DNA of 64,000 bases. Origin: Streptomyces sp. XM4193. Lineage in GTDB: Bacteria; Actinomycetota; Actinomycetes; Streptomycetales; Streptomycetaceae. The translations under genes were made by a program, and so were the position numbers. The notes beneath the pieces are model-generated. The model did not search any database, was not told where the DNA came from, and worked only from the letters and a program-made list of their open reading frames with translations. Shown here piece by piece: positions 1-7,822 of this stretch; the first letter of the stretch is position 1; every line of letters begins with the position of its first letter. The stretch lies in the NCBI RefSeq assembly GCF_023072595.1, contig NZ_JALLGK010000006.1, forward strand, positions 248,001 to 312,000, written 5' to 3'.

Positions 1-205
1 CCAGCCCATCGGGGCTGGAGATCTCGACCGGCTCGACCTCGTCGCCGTCGGCGAGCTCGTACGCGAGGTCCTTCAGCTCTCCGGCGACTCGGGCGGCCAC
101 GACACTGCGCTCCCCCTCGAAGAGTGCGGCGGCGCTCGTGCCCGTGGTGACCACGCGCTCTTCCCGCTCGGAATCGCGTTGAACGGCCACACGCACGTCT
201 GACAC
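1..205 (-). CDS. thrS: Threonine-tRNA ligase, N-terminal fragment
   Basis: Start of threonyl-tRNA synthetase, which charges tRNA-Thr in the cytoplasm; the rest lies beyond the left edge. About 68 codons are visible from a GTG start at 205, reading VSDVRVAVQRDSEREERVV and then the TGS-domain segment ERSVVAARVAGELKDLAYEL, which is characteristic of actinobacterial ThrRS. An AGGAGA ribosome-binding site lies 5-6 bases upstream of the GTG. Only the TGS domain is in view, so the editing and catalytic domains cannot be assessed. I see no T-box-like leader between this start and the tRNA gene upstream. Confidence 0.9.
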   Translation of the reverse strand, partial: MSDVRVAVQRDSEREERVVTTGTSAAALFEGERSVVAARVAGELKDLAYELADGDEVEPVEISSPDGL

Positions 206-330
206 CGGATCTCTCCTGTTTCGCCGGGGAAGCGGCGGCGAGTGCCGACCGCCGCAGGAATCGTACCGAGCCGCGAGCGGTGGACGCGAAGCAGTTCCCC
301 GGGCGGCCGGGAGCCGCGGCGCACACGACG

Positions 331-362
331 AAGGCCGGTCAGTCGCGAGACTGACCGGCCTT
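331..362 (-). terminator. Perfect 14-bp hairpin after tRNA-Val
   Basis: Arms AAGGCCGGTCAGTC and its exact complement enclose a GCGA loop. It lies immediately 3' of the leftward tRNA-Val gene, so it most likely ends that transcript. There is no long T-run, as is common for Streptomyces terminators. Confidence 0.75.
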
Positions 363-369
363 CCGGGGG

Positions 370-441
370 TGGGCGATACTGGGTTCGAACCAGTGACCTC
401 TTCGGTGTGAACGAAGCGCTCTCCCACTGAGCTAATCGCCC
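370..441 (-). tRNA. tRNA-Val (anticodon CAC)
   Basis: A complete 72-nt cloverleaf on the minus strand: acceptor GGGCGAT/ATCGCCC, D-arm GCTC/GAGC, anticodon stem CTTCG/CGAAG with loop TTCACAC (anticodon CAC, reading GTG), T-arm ACTGG/CCAGT and discriminator A. The 3' CCA is not encoded. A near-identical copy lies about 190 bp upstream at 564-635. Confidence 0.95.
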
Positions 442-530
442 CCTGCGCCCTGCGGCACGGACAGAACCATACAGTGCGGTTCGGCGATCATCCAAACCGC
501 GCCGGACCCGGGTACGCACGGGCACGCAGA

Positions 531-556
531 AGGCCGGAGACGCTGGTCCCCGGCCT
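531..556 (-). terminator. Short hairpin after second tRNA-Val
   Basis: AGGCCGG and CCGGCCT are separated by 12 bases, just 3' of the leftward tRNA at 564-635. It could be a weak terminator or a processing structure between the two tRNA-Val genes. Confidence 0.4.
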
Positions 557-563
557 GTGGCGG

Positions 564-635
564 TGGGCGATACTGGGTTTGAACCAGTGACCTCTTCGGT
601 GTGAACGAAGCGCTCTTCCGCTGAGCTAATCGCCC
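564..635 (-). tRNA. tRNA-Val (anticodon CAC), second copy
   Basis: A 72-nt cloverleaf with the same acceptor and anticodon arms as the gene at 370-441 and loop TTCACAC. It differs in the D-loop (AGCGGAA against AGTGGGA) and in one T-loop base (TTCAAAC against TTCGAAC). CCA is not encoded. The pair looks like a tandem duplication. Confidence 0.95.
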
Positions 636-910
636 TCTGCTCGGCACGAGACTACCCCACCGCGACACCCCCGGGTGACCAGGTGCTCACCGGGCGACCG
701 CACACCGAGATTTGACGCGTTCACACCATGCGGCAAAAGCGACTTTCATCACCTCTCAGTACGCACGTCATAAACGCCCAATCGGCTTGCTCTCCGTCTG
801 AAACAGCCCGATATCCGGCGGAGGGGTTTACAACCGTCTGGTAAGTGGCATGTCGATTTCGCCGACGTGCGAATCCCCGAGCGCACACTGAGCGAAAGGC
901 CCTGGCGCTT

Positions 911-1324
911 ATGAACACCACGGTCAGCTGCGAGCTGCACCTGCGCCTCGTTGTATCGAGCGAGTCCTCCCTTCCCGTCCCTGCGGGTCTGCGGTATGAC
1001 ACGGCCGACCCCTACGCGGTGCATGCCACCTTCCACACCGGTGCCGAAGAGACGGTCGAGTGGGTCTTCGCCCGCGACCTTCTCGCCGAGGGGCTGCACA
1101 GGCCCACTGGCACCGGCGACGTACGTGTCTGGCCCTCCCGGAGCCACGGGCAGGGTGTCGTCTGCATCGCCCTCAGCTCACCCGAGGGCGAAGCACTGCT
1201 CGAGGCCCCGGCCCGCGCGCTGGAGTCCTTCCTCAAGCGGACCGACGCAGCGGTGCCCCCGGGCACCGAGCACCGCCACTTCGATCTCGATACGGAGCTC
1301 TCCCACATCCTCGCGGAGAGCTGA
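911..1324 (+). CDS. ssgB: Sporulation-specific cell division protein SsgB
   Basis: SsgB (137 aa) belongs to the SsgA-like family. In Streptomyces it localises to future septum sites in aerial hyphae and recruits and tethers FtsZ, so it is needed for sporulation septation. The start at 911 gives MNTTVSCELHLRLVVSSESS and the protein ends in DTELSHILAES, which matches my memory of the nearly invariant S. coelicolor protein over its full length. It contains the conserved DPYAVHATFHTG and ETVEWVFARDLL segments. A weak AAAGG lies about 11 bases before the ATG. The 275 bp upstream (636-910) is comparatively AT-rich and must hold the promoter. Control by a sporulation or stress sigma factor is known for this family, but I could not place a confident box. 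Confidence 0.95.
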   Translation: MNTTVSCELHLRLVVSSESSLPVPAGLRYDTADPYAVHATFHTGAEETVEWVFARDLLAEGLHRPTGTGDVRVWPSRSHGQGVVCIALSSPEGEALLEAPARALESFLKRTDAAVPPGTEHRHFDLDTELSHILAES

Positions 1325-1548
1325 GGCAACCGGGACAACCCAAGACCCCACCGCTCGTGCCGTCCGACTCGGGGCGATGGCACGGGTCCGGTGGGAACCA
1401 CCCCGAAGCGACGACAGACGTCGCCCGACCAGGCAGGGCCGTCGCCACACTCACCGTGGCGGCGGCCTTCCTCTGTGCAGCGGGATAGAGTCCTCGGTCA
1501 GCGAGCACCCACTGGAACCGAGCATTCCCACCGGCCTGGAGCGACACC

Positions 1549-2136
1549 GTGCTGATCAACCACGACACCAGGTTCGCCCTCGACGGTGTTGTCGACCTGC
1601 TGAACACCGCGCCCGACCGGGACGTGCCGGAGGGGCTGCCCGATCTGGACGCGCTGCGCGAGTTCGTGAGGCGCAACAGCATCAGCGGCGCCGAGCGGCT
1701 CTGCGAAGCAGACCTCCTCGCGATCCGCGAGGTCCGCGAGGACTTCCTGCGGATCGTCGCCGCGCCGGACGACCGCACCGCCGCCGGGCTCGTCAACGCA
1801 CTCGTCGCCCGGGCCGGTACGACTCCGCAGCTCACCGACCACGACGGCTACGACTGGCACGTGCACTACTTCGCACCGGACTCGGGCATCTCGGACCACC
1901 TCGCCGCCGACGGCGGGATGGCGCTCGGTTTCCTGCTGGTGGGCGGCGAACGCGAGCGGCTGCGCCGCTGCGGCGCCCCCGACTGCCGCCGCGCGTTCAT
2001 CGACCTCTCCCGCAACCGCTCGCGCCGCTACTGCTCCAGCCGCACCTGCGGCAACCGGCTGCATGTGGCCGCGTACCGAGCGCGCCGACGCGAGTCCGCG
2101 GAGAACGCCGGCGCCGGCGGGGACGCGAAGGCCTGA
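1549..2136 (+). CDS. CGNR zinc-finger / ABATE-domain protein, putative regulator
   Basis: A 195-aa member of the actinobacterial CGNR family, which combines an N-terminal ABATE (stress-induced) domain with a C-terminal zinc ribbon and is thought to act in transcription. The finger is visible near residues 145-180: CGAPDC, then YCSSRTCGNRLHVAAYRARR, giving four Cys ligands and the defining CGNR. The N-terminus LINHDTRFALDGVVDLLNT is typical. The GTG start at 1549 has GGAG about 7 bases upstream. It stands alone, same strand as ssgB, with 224 bp between them. Target genes are unknown. Confidence 0.85.
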   Translation: MLINHDTRFALDGVVDLLNTAPDRDVPEGLPDLDALREFVRRNSISGAERLCEADLLAIREVREDFLRIVAAPDDRTAAGLVNALVARAGTTPQLTDHDGYDWHVHYFAPDSGISDHLAADGGMALGFLLVGGERERLRRCGAPDCRRAFIDLSRNRSRRYCSSRTCGNRLHVAAYRARRRESAENAGAGGDAKA

Positions 2137-2221
2137 CACCGGCCGTCCGGTGTCAGGGCGGCAGCCGGCCGTACCGGCGGGCCCGCTCCAGGCCCGAGCT
2201 CCTCCACCGTGCGAGGGCGCC

Positions 2222-2407
2222 TCACAGCAGGAAGAGGTCGTGCATCGCGGCAAGGAGGAACAGCAGGCCGATGAATGCCAGGAAGAGCATCAACGGCGGC
2301 TGGGAGAGTGCGTAGAGACAACCTCTGGGCTCCGGTGCACCGGGCTGTGAGGAGGTGTCCGACTCGTCTTGTGCTGGCGGAAGCTGGTCCGCGGGGTAGT
2401 GCTGCAT
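2222..2407 (-). CDS. Small single-span membrane protein
   Basis: A 61-aa protein with a polar, Pro/Gln-rich first half and a C-terminal hydrophobic stretch from about residue 39 (PLMLFLAFIGLLFLLAAM) ending DLFLL. It probably makes one transmembrane helix with the N-terminus exposed. There is no recognisable domain. The start at 2407 is preceded by GGCGAG. I keep it because the hydrophobic segment has normal codon bias and I recall similar short proteins at this position in other streptomycetes. Function unknown. Confidence 0.6.
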   Translation of the reverse strand: MQHYPADQLPPAQDESDTSSQPGAPEPRGCLYALSQPPLMLFLAFIGLLFLLAAMHDLFLL

Positions 2408-2475
2408 CTCGCCGCGATGATCGCGCAGGCCAGACCCACCGCGCGCTCAACACGCCCGGCACACAACGGAGTTCG

Positions 2476-2946
2476 TCAGATTCCGTGCTTTTTGAGGATC
2501 GCCTCGATATCGCTGAAGTCCTCGGTGCCGGACTGCTGTGCGGGCGCCTTGCCCCGCCCCGAGCGCACGGCCGGCGGGTCCGCGGTCGGCGCGGGTGCGG
2601 CCCGGCCGCCGGCGGGCGCGGAAGCAGCGGGCTCCGCCGCCTGCGCGGGAGCGCCCACGGACCGCGCCTGGGCGAAGCGCGCGATCAGATAGAGCACCAC
2701 GGCCAGCGCGAGCACGGCGAAACCGGCCCACACCGTCGGCTTGAACACCAGATCGGCCGCCCAGGAGGAGAACGCCCGGACGATCTTTCCGCCGAGCCCG
2801 ATCAGGCCGGCCATCGCCAGGCCGATGGGCACCAGGGACAGGGCCGCCAGCCGGGTGGCGGCGACGAAGCGGCGGCGGTAGGCCGTCAGGAAGGAGACGG
2901 CCAGCCCCGCCGCGGAGAGTGCGGCACACACGGTCACGGTCAGCAT
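2476..2946 (-). CDS. Membrane protein with conserved acidic/basic C-terminal tail
   Basis: 156 aa. The start at 2946 (MLTVTVCAALSAAGLAVSFL) is chosen because it opens the first transmembrane helix and has AGGA about 7 bases upstream. Three hydrophobic segments follow, near residues 3-20, 30-50 and 70-90 (WAGFAVLALAVVLYLIARF). After them comes an Ala/Pro-rich linker and a conserved tail, EDFSDIEAILKKHGI, that probably faces the cytoplasm and may be an interaction motif. No enzyme domain is visible. It is divergent from the DsbA-like gene at 3143, with about 200 bp between starts. Confidence 0.8.
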   Translation of the reverse strand: MLTVTVCAALSAAGLAVSFLTAYRRRFVAATRLAALSLVPIGLAMAGLIGLGGKIVRAFSSWAADLVFKPTVWAGFAVLALAVVLYLIARFAQARSVGAPAQAAEPAASAPAGGRAAPAPTADPPAVRSGRGKAPAQQSGTEDFSDIEAILKKHGI

Positions 2947-3142
2947 GTCTCCATCCTGCCTTCCCACCGGGGGCGGATGCCAAGCCGTGGGCGAAAACTT
3001 CAGGGTCATCCCCGGGGTTCCTCCTCCGCGGGACCGAGCACGGCAGAACGCACGGGCCCCGGGCCCTGCTGCCGGGAGTGGCAGGGCACAGACGGGCAGA
3101 GGGCCGGACCGGGCGGGGGTGCGGGGCTGGGAGACTGGGCGC

Positions 3143-3649
3143 ATGGACAACGACAGCGCGTCGCGCGCCGTACTCGAGACCTGGTTCGATCTTCAGTGTC
3201 CGGACTGCCACGCGGCGCAGGGCGACGTCGACGCCCTGCGGGAGCAGTACGGCGACGGACTGGAGATCCGGCTGCGGCACTTCCCGCTGCCGAAGCACAA
3301 GTACGCGTACGCCGCCGCGCAGGCCGCGGAGGAGGCGTACGCACAGGGCGGCGGCGAGCGGTACGTCCGTGAACTCCTGGCACGCACCGCGGAGTTGGGC
3401 GAGCGCGGTGAAGCACTGCTGGTGGAGCTGGCACGGGAGTCGGGGCTCGACGCGGACGAGGTGGAGAGCGCGCTGTTCGACGGGCGCCATCTGCTGGCGG
3501 TGGACGCCGACCAGGCAGAGGGCAAGGCGCTGGGGGTCACCGGTACGCCCACGTATGTGATCGGCGGACAGCGGTTGGACGGCGGGAAGAGCCAGGAGGG
3601 ACTGCGCGAGCGCATCGGGGAGCTGGTGGAGGCCGCCCACGGCTCCTGA
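3143..3649 (+). CDS. DsbA-family thioredoxin-fold oxidoreductase
   Basis: A 168-aa thioredoxin-fold protein of the DsbA/FrnE type, expected to do thiol-disulfide exchange. The active site CPDC falls near residue 20 (FDLQCPDCHAAQGD). The substrate-side cis-Pro loop is GVTGTPTYVIGG near residue 133, and a helical insertion lies between. There is no signal peptide, so it probably acts in the cytoplasm, unlike secreted DsbA. The ATG at 3143 is preceded by GGGAGACTGG. Related streptomycete proteins are annotated as DsbA family. Its partner is unknown and no operon is evident. Confidence 0.85.
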   Translation: MDNDSASRAVLETWFDLQCPDCHAAQGDVDALREQYGDGLEIRLRHFPLPKHKYAYAAAQAAEEAYAQGGGERYVRELLARTAELGERGEALLVELARESGLDADEVESALFDGRHLLAVDADQAEGKALGVTGTPTYVIGGQRLDGGKSQEGLRERIGELVEAAHGS

Positions 3650-3787
3650 CCGCCTGCCCGACCGCCCGCGCCGACCGCGCCGACCGCGCCGCGGGGCGGG
3701 ACCGGTCCTCCCCCGGTTCCGGGGGGACCCGCGGGGCGCGGGCTCGGGGCGCGTCGACCGTGGTGCTGGGTGCCGGGCAGCGCGAGC

Positions 3788-4624
3788 TCAGAGCAGTGGC
3801 TTGGCGTAGTGCGAGAGCATCAGCTCGTACCCGAGCCCGTCGTAGAGGGCGCGGGCCGTGGTGTTGTGGGCGAAGACGTTGAGCGCAAGTCGGCTGCCCC
3901 CGGCGGCCAGGACCTCGCGCTCTGCGATGTGCATGAGCGCACGGCCGTGCCCCCGGCCGCGGTGCTCCTCGACGACCGCGACGGAGTAGACGAAGCCGCC
4001 CCGGTCCACCGGCTCGTGCAGGGCCAGCCAGAGGGTGCCGACGTCCTGGCCGCGGTGGTTGGCGACGAGCAGCAGCACGTCCGAGGAGGCCGGGCCCCGG
4101 GGCAGCAGTTCGGCGAAGTCGGAGCGCGATCTGGCCTCGGAGTGGGCGCGGTCCAGGCCCTGAGCGACGCAGCTCTCCACGAACTGCGCGTGCGAGGCGG
4201 CGCTCCAGGCCGGGAACTCCTCCTCCGTCAACGGACGGACGGTGGTGCCGGGCGGCAGTTCCGGCGGGGCCGAAAGCGCCTTGGTCAGATGGCAGTTGGT
4301 CTCGCGGTAGCCCAGAGCCTGCGCCAACTGCCGCGCCTCGACGGCCGTCGCGGGCACCGAGACCCACATCCGGCGGCAGCCCCAGCCGCGCAGCACCTCT
4401 TCGCCCGCAAGCGCCGCGACCGTCGCACGTCCGCGGCGTCGGTCCGGCTCCTCCACCCGGAGCCGGTCCATCCGGCCCACCGAGCCCGGGCCGGCCAACT
4501 CCGGTTCGGCGCGCAGCCGTACGCCTCCCACCACCCTGCTGTTGACGCAGATGTCGTAGGAGCGCGAGCGGGTGCCGTCCCGCAGCACATGCTCGGGCTC
4601 CGCGGGGCGCAGTGTGGTGGTCAT
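3788..4624 (-). CDS. Tandem-domain GNAT N-acetyltransferase
   Basis: 278 aa made of two GNAT folds. The N-terminal half (about residues 1-125) has a weak acetyl-CoA loop, EPDRRRGRATVAALAG. The C-terminal half (about 128-278) has the canonical motif A, VAVVEEHRGRGHGRALMHIA, then LNVFAHNTTARALYDGLGYE. In such fusions the second domain is usually the active one. Substrate unknown; mycothiol synthase (MshD) shares the two-GNAT layout, but the sequence does not otherwise point to it. The ATG at 4624 is the only sensible start. The gene is convergent with the DsbA-like gene. Confidence 0.85.
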   Translation of the reverse strand: MTTTLRPAEPEHVLRDGTRSRSYDICVNSRVVGGVRLRAEPELAGPGSVGRMDRLRVEEPDRRRGRATVAALAGEEVLRGWGCRRMWVSVPATAVEARQLAQALGYRETNCHLTKALSAPPELPPGTTVRPLTEEEFPAWSAASHAQFVESCVAQGLDRAHSEARSRSDFAELLPRGPASSDVLLLVANHRGQDVGTLWLALHEPVDRGGFVYSVAVVEEHRGRGHGRALMHIAEREVLAAGGSRLALNVFAHNTTARALYDGLGYELMLSHYAKPLL

Positions 4625-4770
4625 CGACAGTGTTCTACCAGTGGCGCGCGGTGCTGCCCAGTGCGCCCGTCACCGCGGACGGTCGGGGTGACCGGCGGCG
4701 ACGGTCCGGACGCCGCCGCCGGGAGCCGGTCGAGTGCCGACCGAGCGGGCCGGTACCGACCGTGGTGGCG

Positions 4771-5595
4771 TCACGGGTCGATGTCGGCTGCCGAACGTTC
4801 GGCGAAGACGCGCTGCGCCTTGGCGGTCAGCGGTCCGGGTGCGTCCGGCAGATCGCGGCCGTCCAGCCGGCGCACGGCCTGGACGTCCCGCAGCGAGGAG
4901 GTCAGGAAGATCTCGTCGGCGCGTTCGAGCACGTCGAAGGGGAGGTCGGTCTCGTGGGCACCCACCCACTCGAGCACCAGCGCCCGGGTGATGCCGGCCA
5001 ACGGGCCCGCCGCGAGCGGTGGGGTGTGCAGCTCACCGTCGACGGCGACGAAGACATTGGTGCCGGTGCCCTCGCACAACCGCCCCGCGGTGTTGGCGAA
5101 CAGCGCCTCGGACGCCGCGCTCCGGTGCGCCTCGGCGAGCGCGACGACGTTCTCCGCGTACGAGGTGGTCTTCAGTCCGGTGAGCGCGCCGCGCTCGTTG
5201 CGCACCCAGGGCACGGTGATCGCCGCGGTGCTCGGCGCCGCCGGCTCGCAGGGATCGACGGCGGCGACCAACGAGAGCTCCTCGCCGCCGCGTTCGGAGC
5301 TCAGCGGCGAGCGTCCGGCCGTACAGGTGAGCCGCAACCGGCCGTGTGCGACGGGGTTGGCCTCCAGCACCGCCTCGCAGGCGTGACGCACCAGCGCGAG
5401 ATCGGGCGCCTCCAGACCGAGGCCGCGCGCGGAGACGGCGAGCCGGTCGAGATGACGAGTGAGGGCGAAGGCCCTGCCGTCCTGCACCTTGAGGGTCTCG
5501 AAGACCCCGTCGCCGACGGTCAGTCCGTGGTCGAGCACCGACAGACGTGCGCTGTCGCGGTCGTGCAGCGCACCGTTCACCCAGATCAGAGCCAC
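4771..5595 (-). CDS. pabC: Aminodeoxychorismate lyase (class IV aminotransferase fold)
   Basis: 274-aa PLP enzyme predicted to convert 4-amino-4-deoxychorismate into 4-aminobenzoate and pyruvate, for folate synthesis. The fold signature is clear: LDHGLTVGDGVFETLKV at residues 21-37, the PLP lysine in LKTTSYAENV (K142), and LCEGTGTNVFVAVDG. It sits 76 bp downstream of pabB on the same strand, which supports ADC lyase rather than a branched-chain or D-amino acid aminotransferase, both of which share this fold. The start at 5595 (MALIWVNGAL) aligns with family N-termini and has GGTGGAAC upstream. Confidence 0.85.
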   Translation of the reverse strand: MALIWVNGALHDRDSARLSVLDHGLTVGDGVFETLKVQDGRAFALTRHLDRLAVSARGLGLEAPDLALVRHACEAVLEANPVAHGRLRLTCTAGRSPLSSERGGEELSLVAAVDPCEPAAPSTAAITVPWVRNERGALTGLKTTSYAENVVALAEAHRSAASEALFANTAGRLCEGTGTNVFVAVDGELHTPPLAAGPLAGITRALVLEWVGAHETDLPFDVLERADEIFLTSSLRDVQAVRRLDGRDLPDAPGPLTAKAQRVFAERSAADIDP

Positions 5596-5671
5596 GGTTC
5601 CACCTTTCGCTCGGGCACGGGAGGCAGTGCGCCCGCCGTACCTGTCGTGCTTGCTTTGCCTGTCGTGCCTG

Positions 5672-6769
5672 TCATACGTGCTGTTGAGCCTGTGTCCCGG
5701 GCGCGGCTTCGTCCGGTTGCGGACGGGCCTCCCCCGACGCCACCCGCAGCAGCCGGGCGGCCTTCAGCTCCGTCTCGGCCCACTCGCGGTGCGGATCCGA
5801 TCCCCAGGTGATGCCGGCGCCGGTACCGAATCGCAGGGCGGGGCCGCCCGGGGCGTCCCGCTCGATCCAGAACGTCCTTATGCCGACCGCGAGTTCACCG
5901 GTGCCGCGGTCCGCGTCGACCCAGCCGATCCCTCCGCAGTACGGGCCGCGCGGCGAGGTCTCCAGCTGCTCGATGATCCGCAGCGCGCTGCTCTTGGGCG
6001 CCCCGGTGACCGAGCCGGGAGGGAAGGTGTCACGCAGCAGCTCCGGCCAGCCGGCGCCGGGGGCGAGTTCACCGCGCACCGTGGAGACCAGGTGCACGAG
6101 TCCCGGGTGGGGCTCGACCTCGCAGAGCGCGGGCACGGTGACGCTGCCCGGGGCGCAGACCCGCCCGAGATCGTTGCGCACCAAATCGACGATCATGACG
6201 TTCTCGGTGAAGTCCTTCTCCGCCAGATCCGCCTCGGTGCGGCCGGTGCCCTTGATCGGGCCGGACCAGACGGTGCCCGAGCGCCTGCGCAGATAGAGCT
6301 CGGGCGAGGCGGTGGCCACCTCGACACCGTGTGCGGGCAGCCGCACACAGCCCGCGTACGGGGCGGGGTTTCCGGCGGCGAGGACGTCGGCGAGCGCGGC
6401 GATGTCGGCGCGCGCGGGGTCGGGCAGCGGCGCGCTCAGCACCCGGCACAGGTTGGCCTGGTAGACGTCGCCCGCGGCGATGTGCTCCCGAATGCGCCGC
6501 ACCCCGTCGAGGTAGGCGCTCCGCTCCAGCGAGGACGTCCAGCTTCCGGGGCGGGGGCCGCGCCAGCGGTGCGGGCGGATCGCCGGAGCCGGTCGGGTGT
6601 CGCCGAAGCGCGCACACCGCACCCCGCCCTCGAAGTCGGCGACCACGGCCCACCAGCCACGCGATTCCAGCGCGGCGGGGTCGCTGGTGACGTCCCGGAG
6701 GTCCGAGGCGACAACTCCGTTGAAGGAGGCGAGAGGCGGTTGGTCGGGCACGGCTTCGAGTCTAGGCAT
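5672..6769 (-). CDS. pabB: Aminodeoxychorismate synthase component I
   Basis: 365-aa chorismate-binding enzyme (TrpE/PabB family) that aminates chorismate to aminodeoxychorismate, the step before PabC. Conserved elements are GDVYQANLCRVL, SGPIKGTGRT, ENVMIVDLVRNDLGRVC and PPGSVTGAPK. GPIKGTGRT followed by ENVMIVDLVRNDLG is usual for PabB. It lacks a glutaminase (PabA) domain, so it must use a separate amidotransferase or free ammonia. It is shorter than anthranilate synthase I because the N-terminal domain is reduced. It is transcribed with pabC. Confidence 0.88.
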   Translation of the reverse strand: MPRLEAVPDQPPLASFNGVVASDLRDVTSDPAALESRGWWAVVADFEGGVRCARFGDTRPAPAIRPHRWRGPRPGSWTSSLERSAYLDGVRRIREHIAAGDVYQANLCRVLSAPLPDPARADIAALADVLAAGNPAPYAGCVRLPAHGVEVATASPELYLRRRSGTVWSGPIKGTGRTEADLAEKDFTENVMIVDLVRNDLGRVCAPGSVTVPALCEVEPHPGLVHLVSTVRGELAPGAGWPELLRDTFPPGSVTGAPKSSALRIIEQLETSPRGPYCGGIGWVDADRGTGELAVGIRTFWIERDAPGGPALRFGTGAGITWGSDPHREWAETELKAARLLRVASGEARPQPDEAAPGTQAQQHV

Positions 6770-6864
6770 GTCCGAGAACGGAAACGGAATTTGAGCTGGC
6801 CGAGGAATCCGCTAGAGTTCACCACGTCGCCAGGTCACACAGTGGCCCGGGATCACGGCAAACT

Positions 6865-6937
6865 GCGGACGTAGCTCAGTTGGTAGAGCATCACCTTGCC
6901 AAGGTGAGGGTCGCGAGTTCGAATCTCGTCGTCCGCT
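6865..6937 (+). tRNA. tRNA-Gly (anticodon GCC)
   Basis: A 73-nt cloverleaf: acceptor GCGGACG/CGTCCGC, D-arm GCTC/GAGC, anticodon stem TCACC/GGTGA around loop TTGCCAA (anticodon GCC), T-loop TTCGAAT, discriminator T. It is the first gene of a rightward five-tRNA array. CCA is not encoded. Confidence 0.95.
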
Positions 6938-6967
6938 CGTGGGTACGGGGTTGCACCCCGCACTCCT

Positions 6968-7041
6968 GGTGGAGTGGCCGAGAGGCGAGGCAACGGCCTG
7001 CAAAGCCGTCTACACGGGTTCAAATCCCGTCTCCACCTCCA
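6968..7041 (+). tRNA. tRNA-Cys (anticodon GCA)
   Basis: Acceptor GGTGGAG/CTCCACC, anticodon stem ACGGC/GCCGT with loop CTGCAAA (anticodon GCA), T-loop TTCAAAT, discriminator T and an encoded CCA at 7039-7041. It is the only gene in the array with a templated CCA. The next tRNA starts one base later, so the array must be processed from a common precursor. Confidence 0.95.
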
Positions 7042-7042
7042 A

Positions 7043-7114
7043 GGACGATTAGCTCAGCGGGAGAGCGCTTCCCTGACACGGAAGAGGTCACTGGTTCAAT
7101 CCCAGTATCGTCCA
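7043..7114 (+). tRNA. tRNA-Val (anticodon GAC), copy 1
   Basis: A 72-nt cloverleaf with acceptor GGACGAT/ATCGTCC, anticodon stem CTTCC/GGAAG around CTGACAC (anticodon GAC) and T-loop TTCAATC. It is identical through the body to the copies at 7132 and 7257. CCA is not encoded. Confidence 0.95.
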
Positions 7115-7131
7115 CTGCCCCTCGGGGCCCC

Positions 7132-7203
7132 GCGCGATTAGCTCAGCGGGAGAGCGCTTCCCTGACACGGAAGAGGTCACTGGTTCAATCCCAGTATCGC
7201 GCA
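7132..7203 (+). tRNA. tRNA-Val (anticodon GAC), copy 2 with altered acceptor stem
   Basis: The body is identical to copies 1 and 3, but the acceptor stem is GCGCGAT/ATCGCGC instead of GGACGAT/ATCGTCC. Positions 2 and 3 and their partners have changed together, so pairing is fully kept. The gene looks functional. Confidence 0.93.
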
Positions 7204-7256
7204 CCGCACGCACCTCGTGTCCTCGTCGGTTTCCACGACGGGGCGGTGGGCGCCGC

Positions 7257-7328
7257 GGACGATTAGCTCAGCGGGAGAGCGCTTCCCTGACACGGAAGAG
7301 GTCACTGGTTCAATCCCAGTATCGTCCA
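7257..7328 (+). tRNA. tRNA-Val (anticodon GAC), copy 3
   Basis: Same 72-nt sequence as copy 1, with acceptor GGACGAT/ATCGTCC. It is the last gene of the array, 9 bases before a strong hairpin. Confidence 0.95.
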
Positions 7329-7337
7329 CCGCACATG

Positions 7338-7366
7338 AAGGCCCCGGTCGCAGAGACCGGGGCCTT
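7338..7366 (+). terminator. Terminator of the Gly-Cys-Val tRNA array
   Basis: Arms AAGGCCCCGGTC and GACCGGGGCCTT (12 bp, perfect) with a 5-base GCAGA loop, directly after the last tRNA-Val. No other gene could use it on the plus strand. Confidence 0.85.
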
Positions 7367-7478
7367 CGCGGCTTTCCGGAGCTTTCGCGCCGTCCGGGGC
7401 CTTCGCGCCATCCGGGTCGAGGCCGTGTCGGGCTCGGCGGGGGCGCGTGAGCAGGCGAGCGCTGGGAGCAAAGGTTTG

Positions 7479-7510
7479 AGGGCCAGGCGGCTCCCCAGCC
7501 GCCTGGCCCT
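7479..7510. terminator. Second hairpin, bidirectional terminator
   Basis: A 14-bp perfect stem, AGGGCCAGGCGGCT and its complement, with a CCCC loop. It lies between the rightward tRNA array and the leftward small gene ending at 7598, so it can serve both. Confidence 0.75.
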
Positions 7511-7597
7511 CCGTGCCGTCCGCCGCACCCCCGTCCCCACGGGGTTGTCAGCCGGAAGTGCCCGGCGCGGGCCGCTCTCCCGCCCGGGTGCGCAAAA

Positions 7598-7822
7598 TCA
7601 GCGCTGCAACATTCCCGCTACGGACGACGCCTGGGTGGCCACCGCGTCGAAACCGCCGAAGAGGGCGGCCAACAGGAGTGCCACTGGGAGAACCATGGCG
7701 GTCGCGACGAGCGGGTGCCGCTGTCCGGAGGGCTGGGTGCCGAAGGTCGCCACCGCGGTGGTGATCCCTGCTGCCCGCGCCTGCAACCGGCTCGGTGTCC
7801 TTGCCTCTGTTGCTCGCGCCAT
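7598..7822 (-). CDS. Small single-span membrane protein
   Basis: 74 aa with a basic N-terminus and one strong transmembrane stretch near residues 38-57 (PLVATAMVLPVALLLAALFG). The start is supported by AAGGGG about 5 bases before the ATG at 7822. There is no known domain and function is unknown. It stands alone on the minus strand between the tRNA terminators and the long non-coding region in front of the kinase gene. Confidence 0.65.
   Translation of the reverse strand: MARATEARTPSRLQARAAGITTAVATFGTQPSGQRHPLVATAMVLPVALLLAALFGGFDAVATQASSVAGMLQR

Noticed and set aside
205-370. T-box leader before thrS
   Set aside because: The space to the tRNA gene is short and is occupied by the tRNA terminator; no T-box signature is visible.
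6865-7328. Integrative element attached to the tRNA array
   Set aside because: No integrase gene, no partial tRNA repeat and no mobile genes lie on either side.
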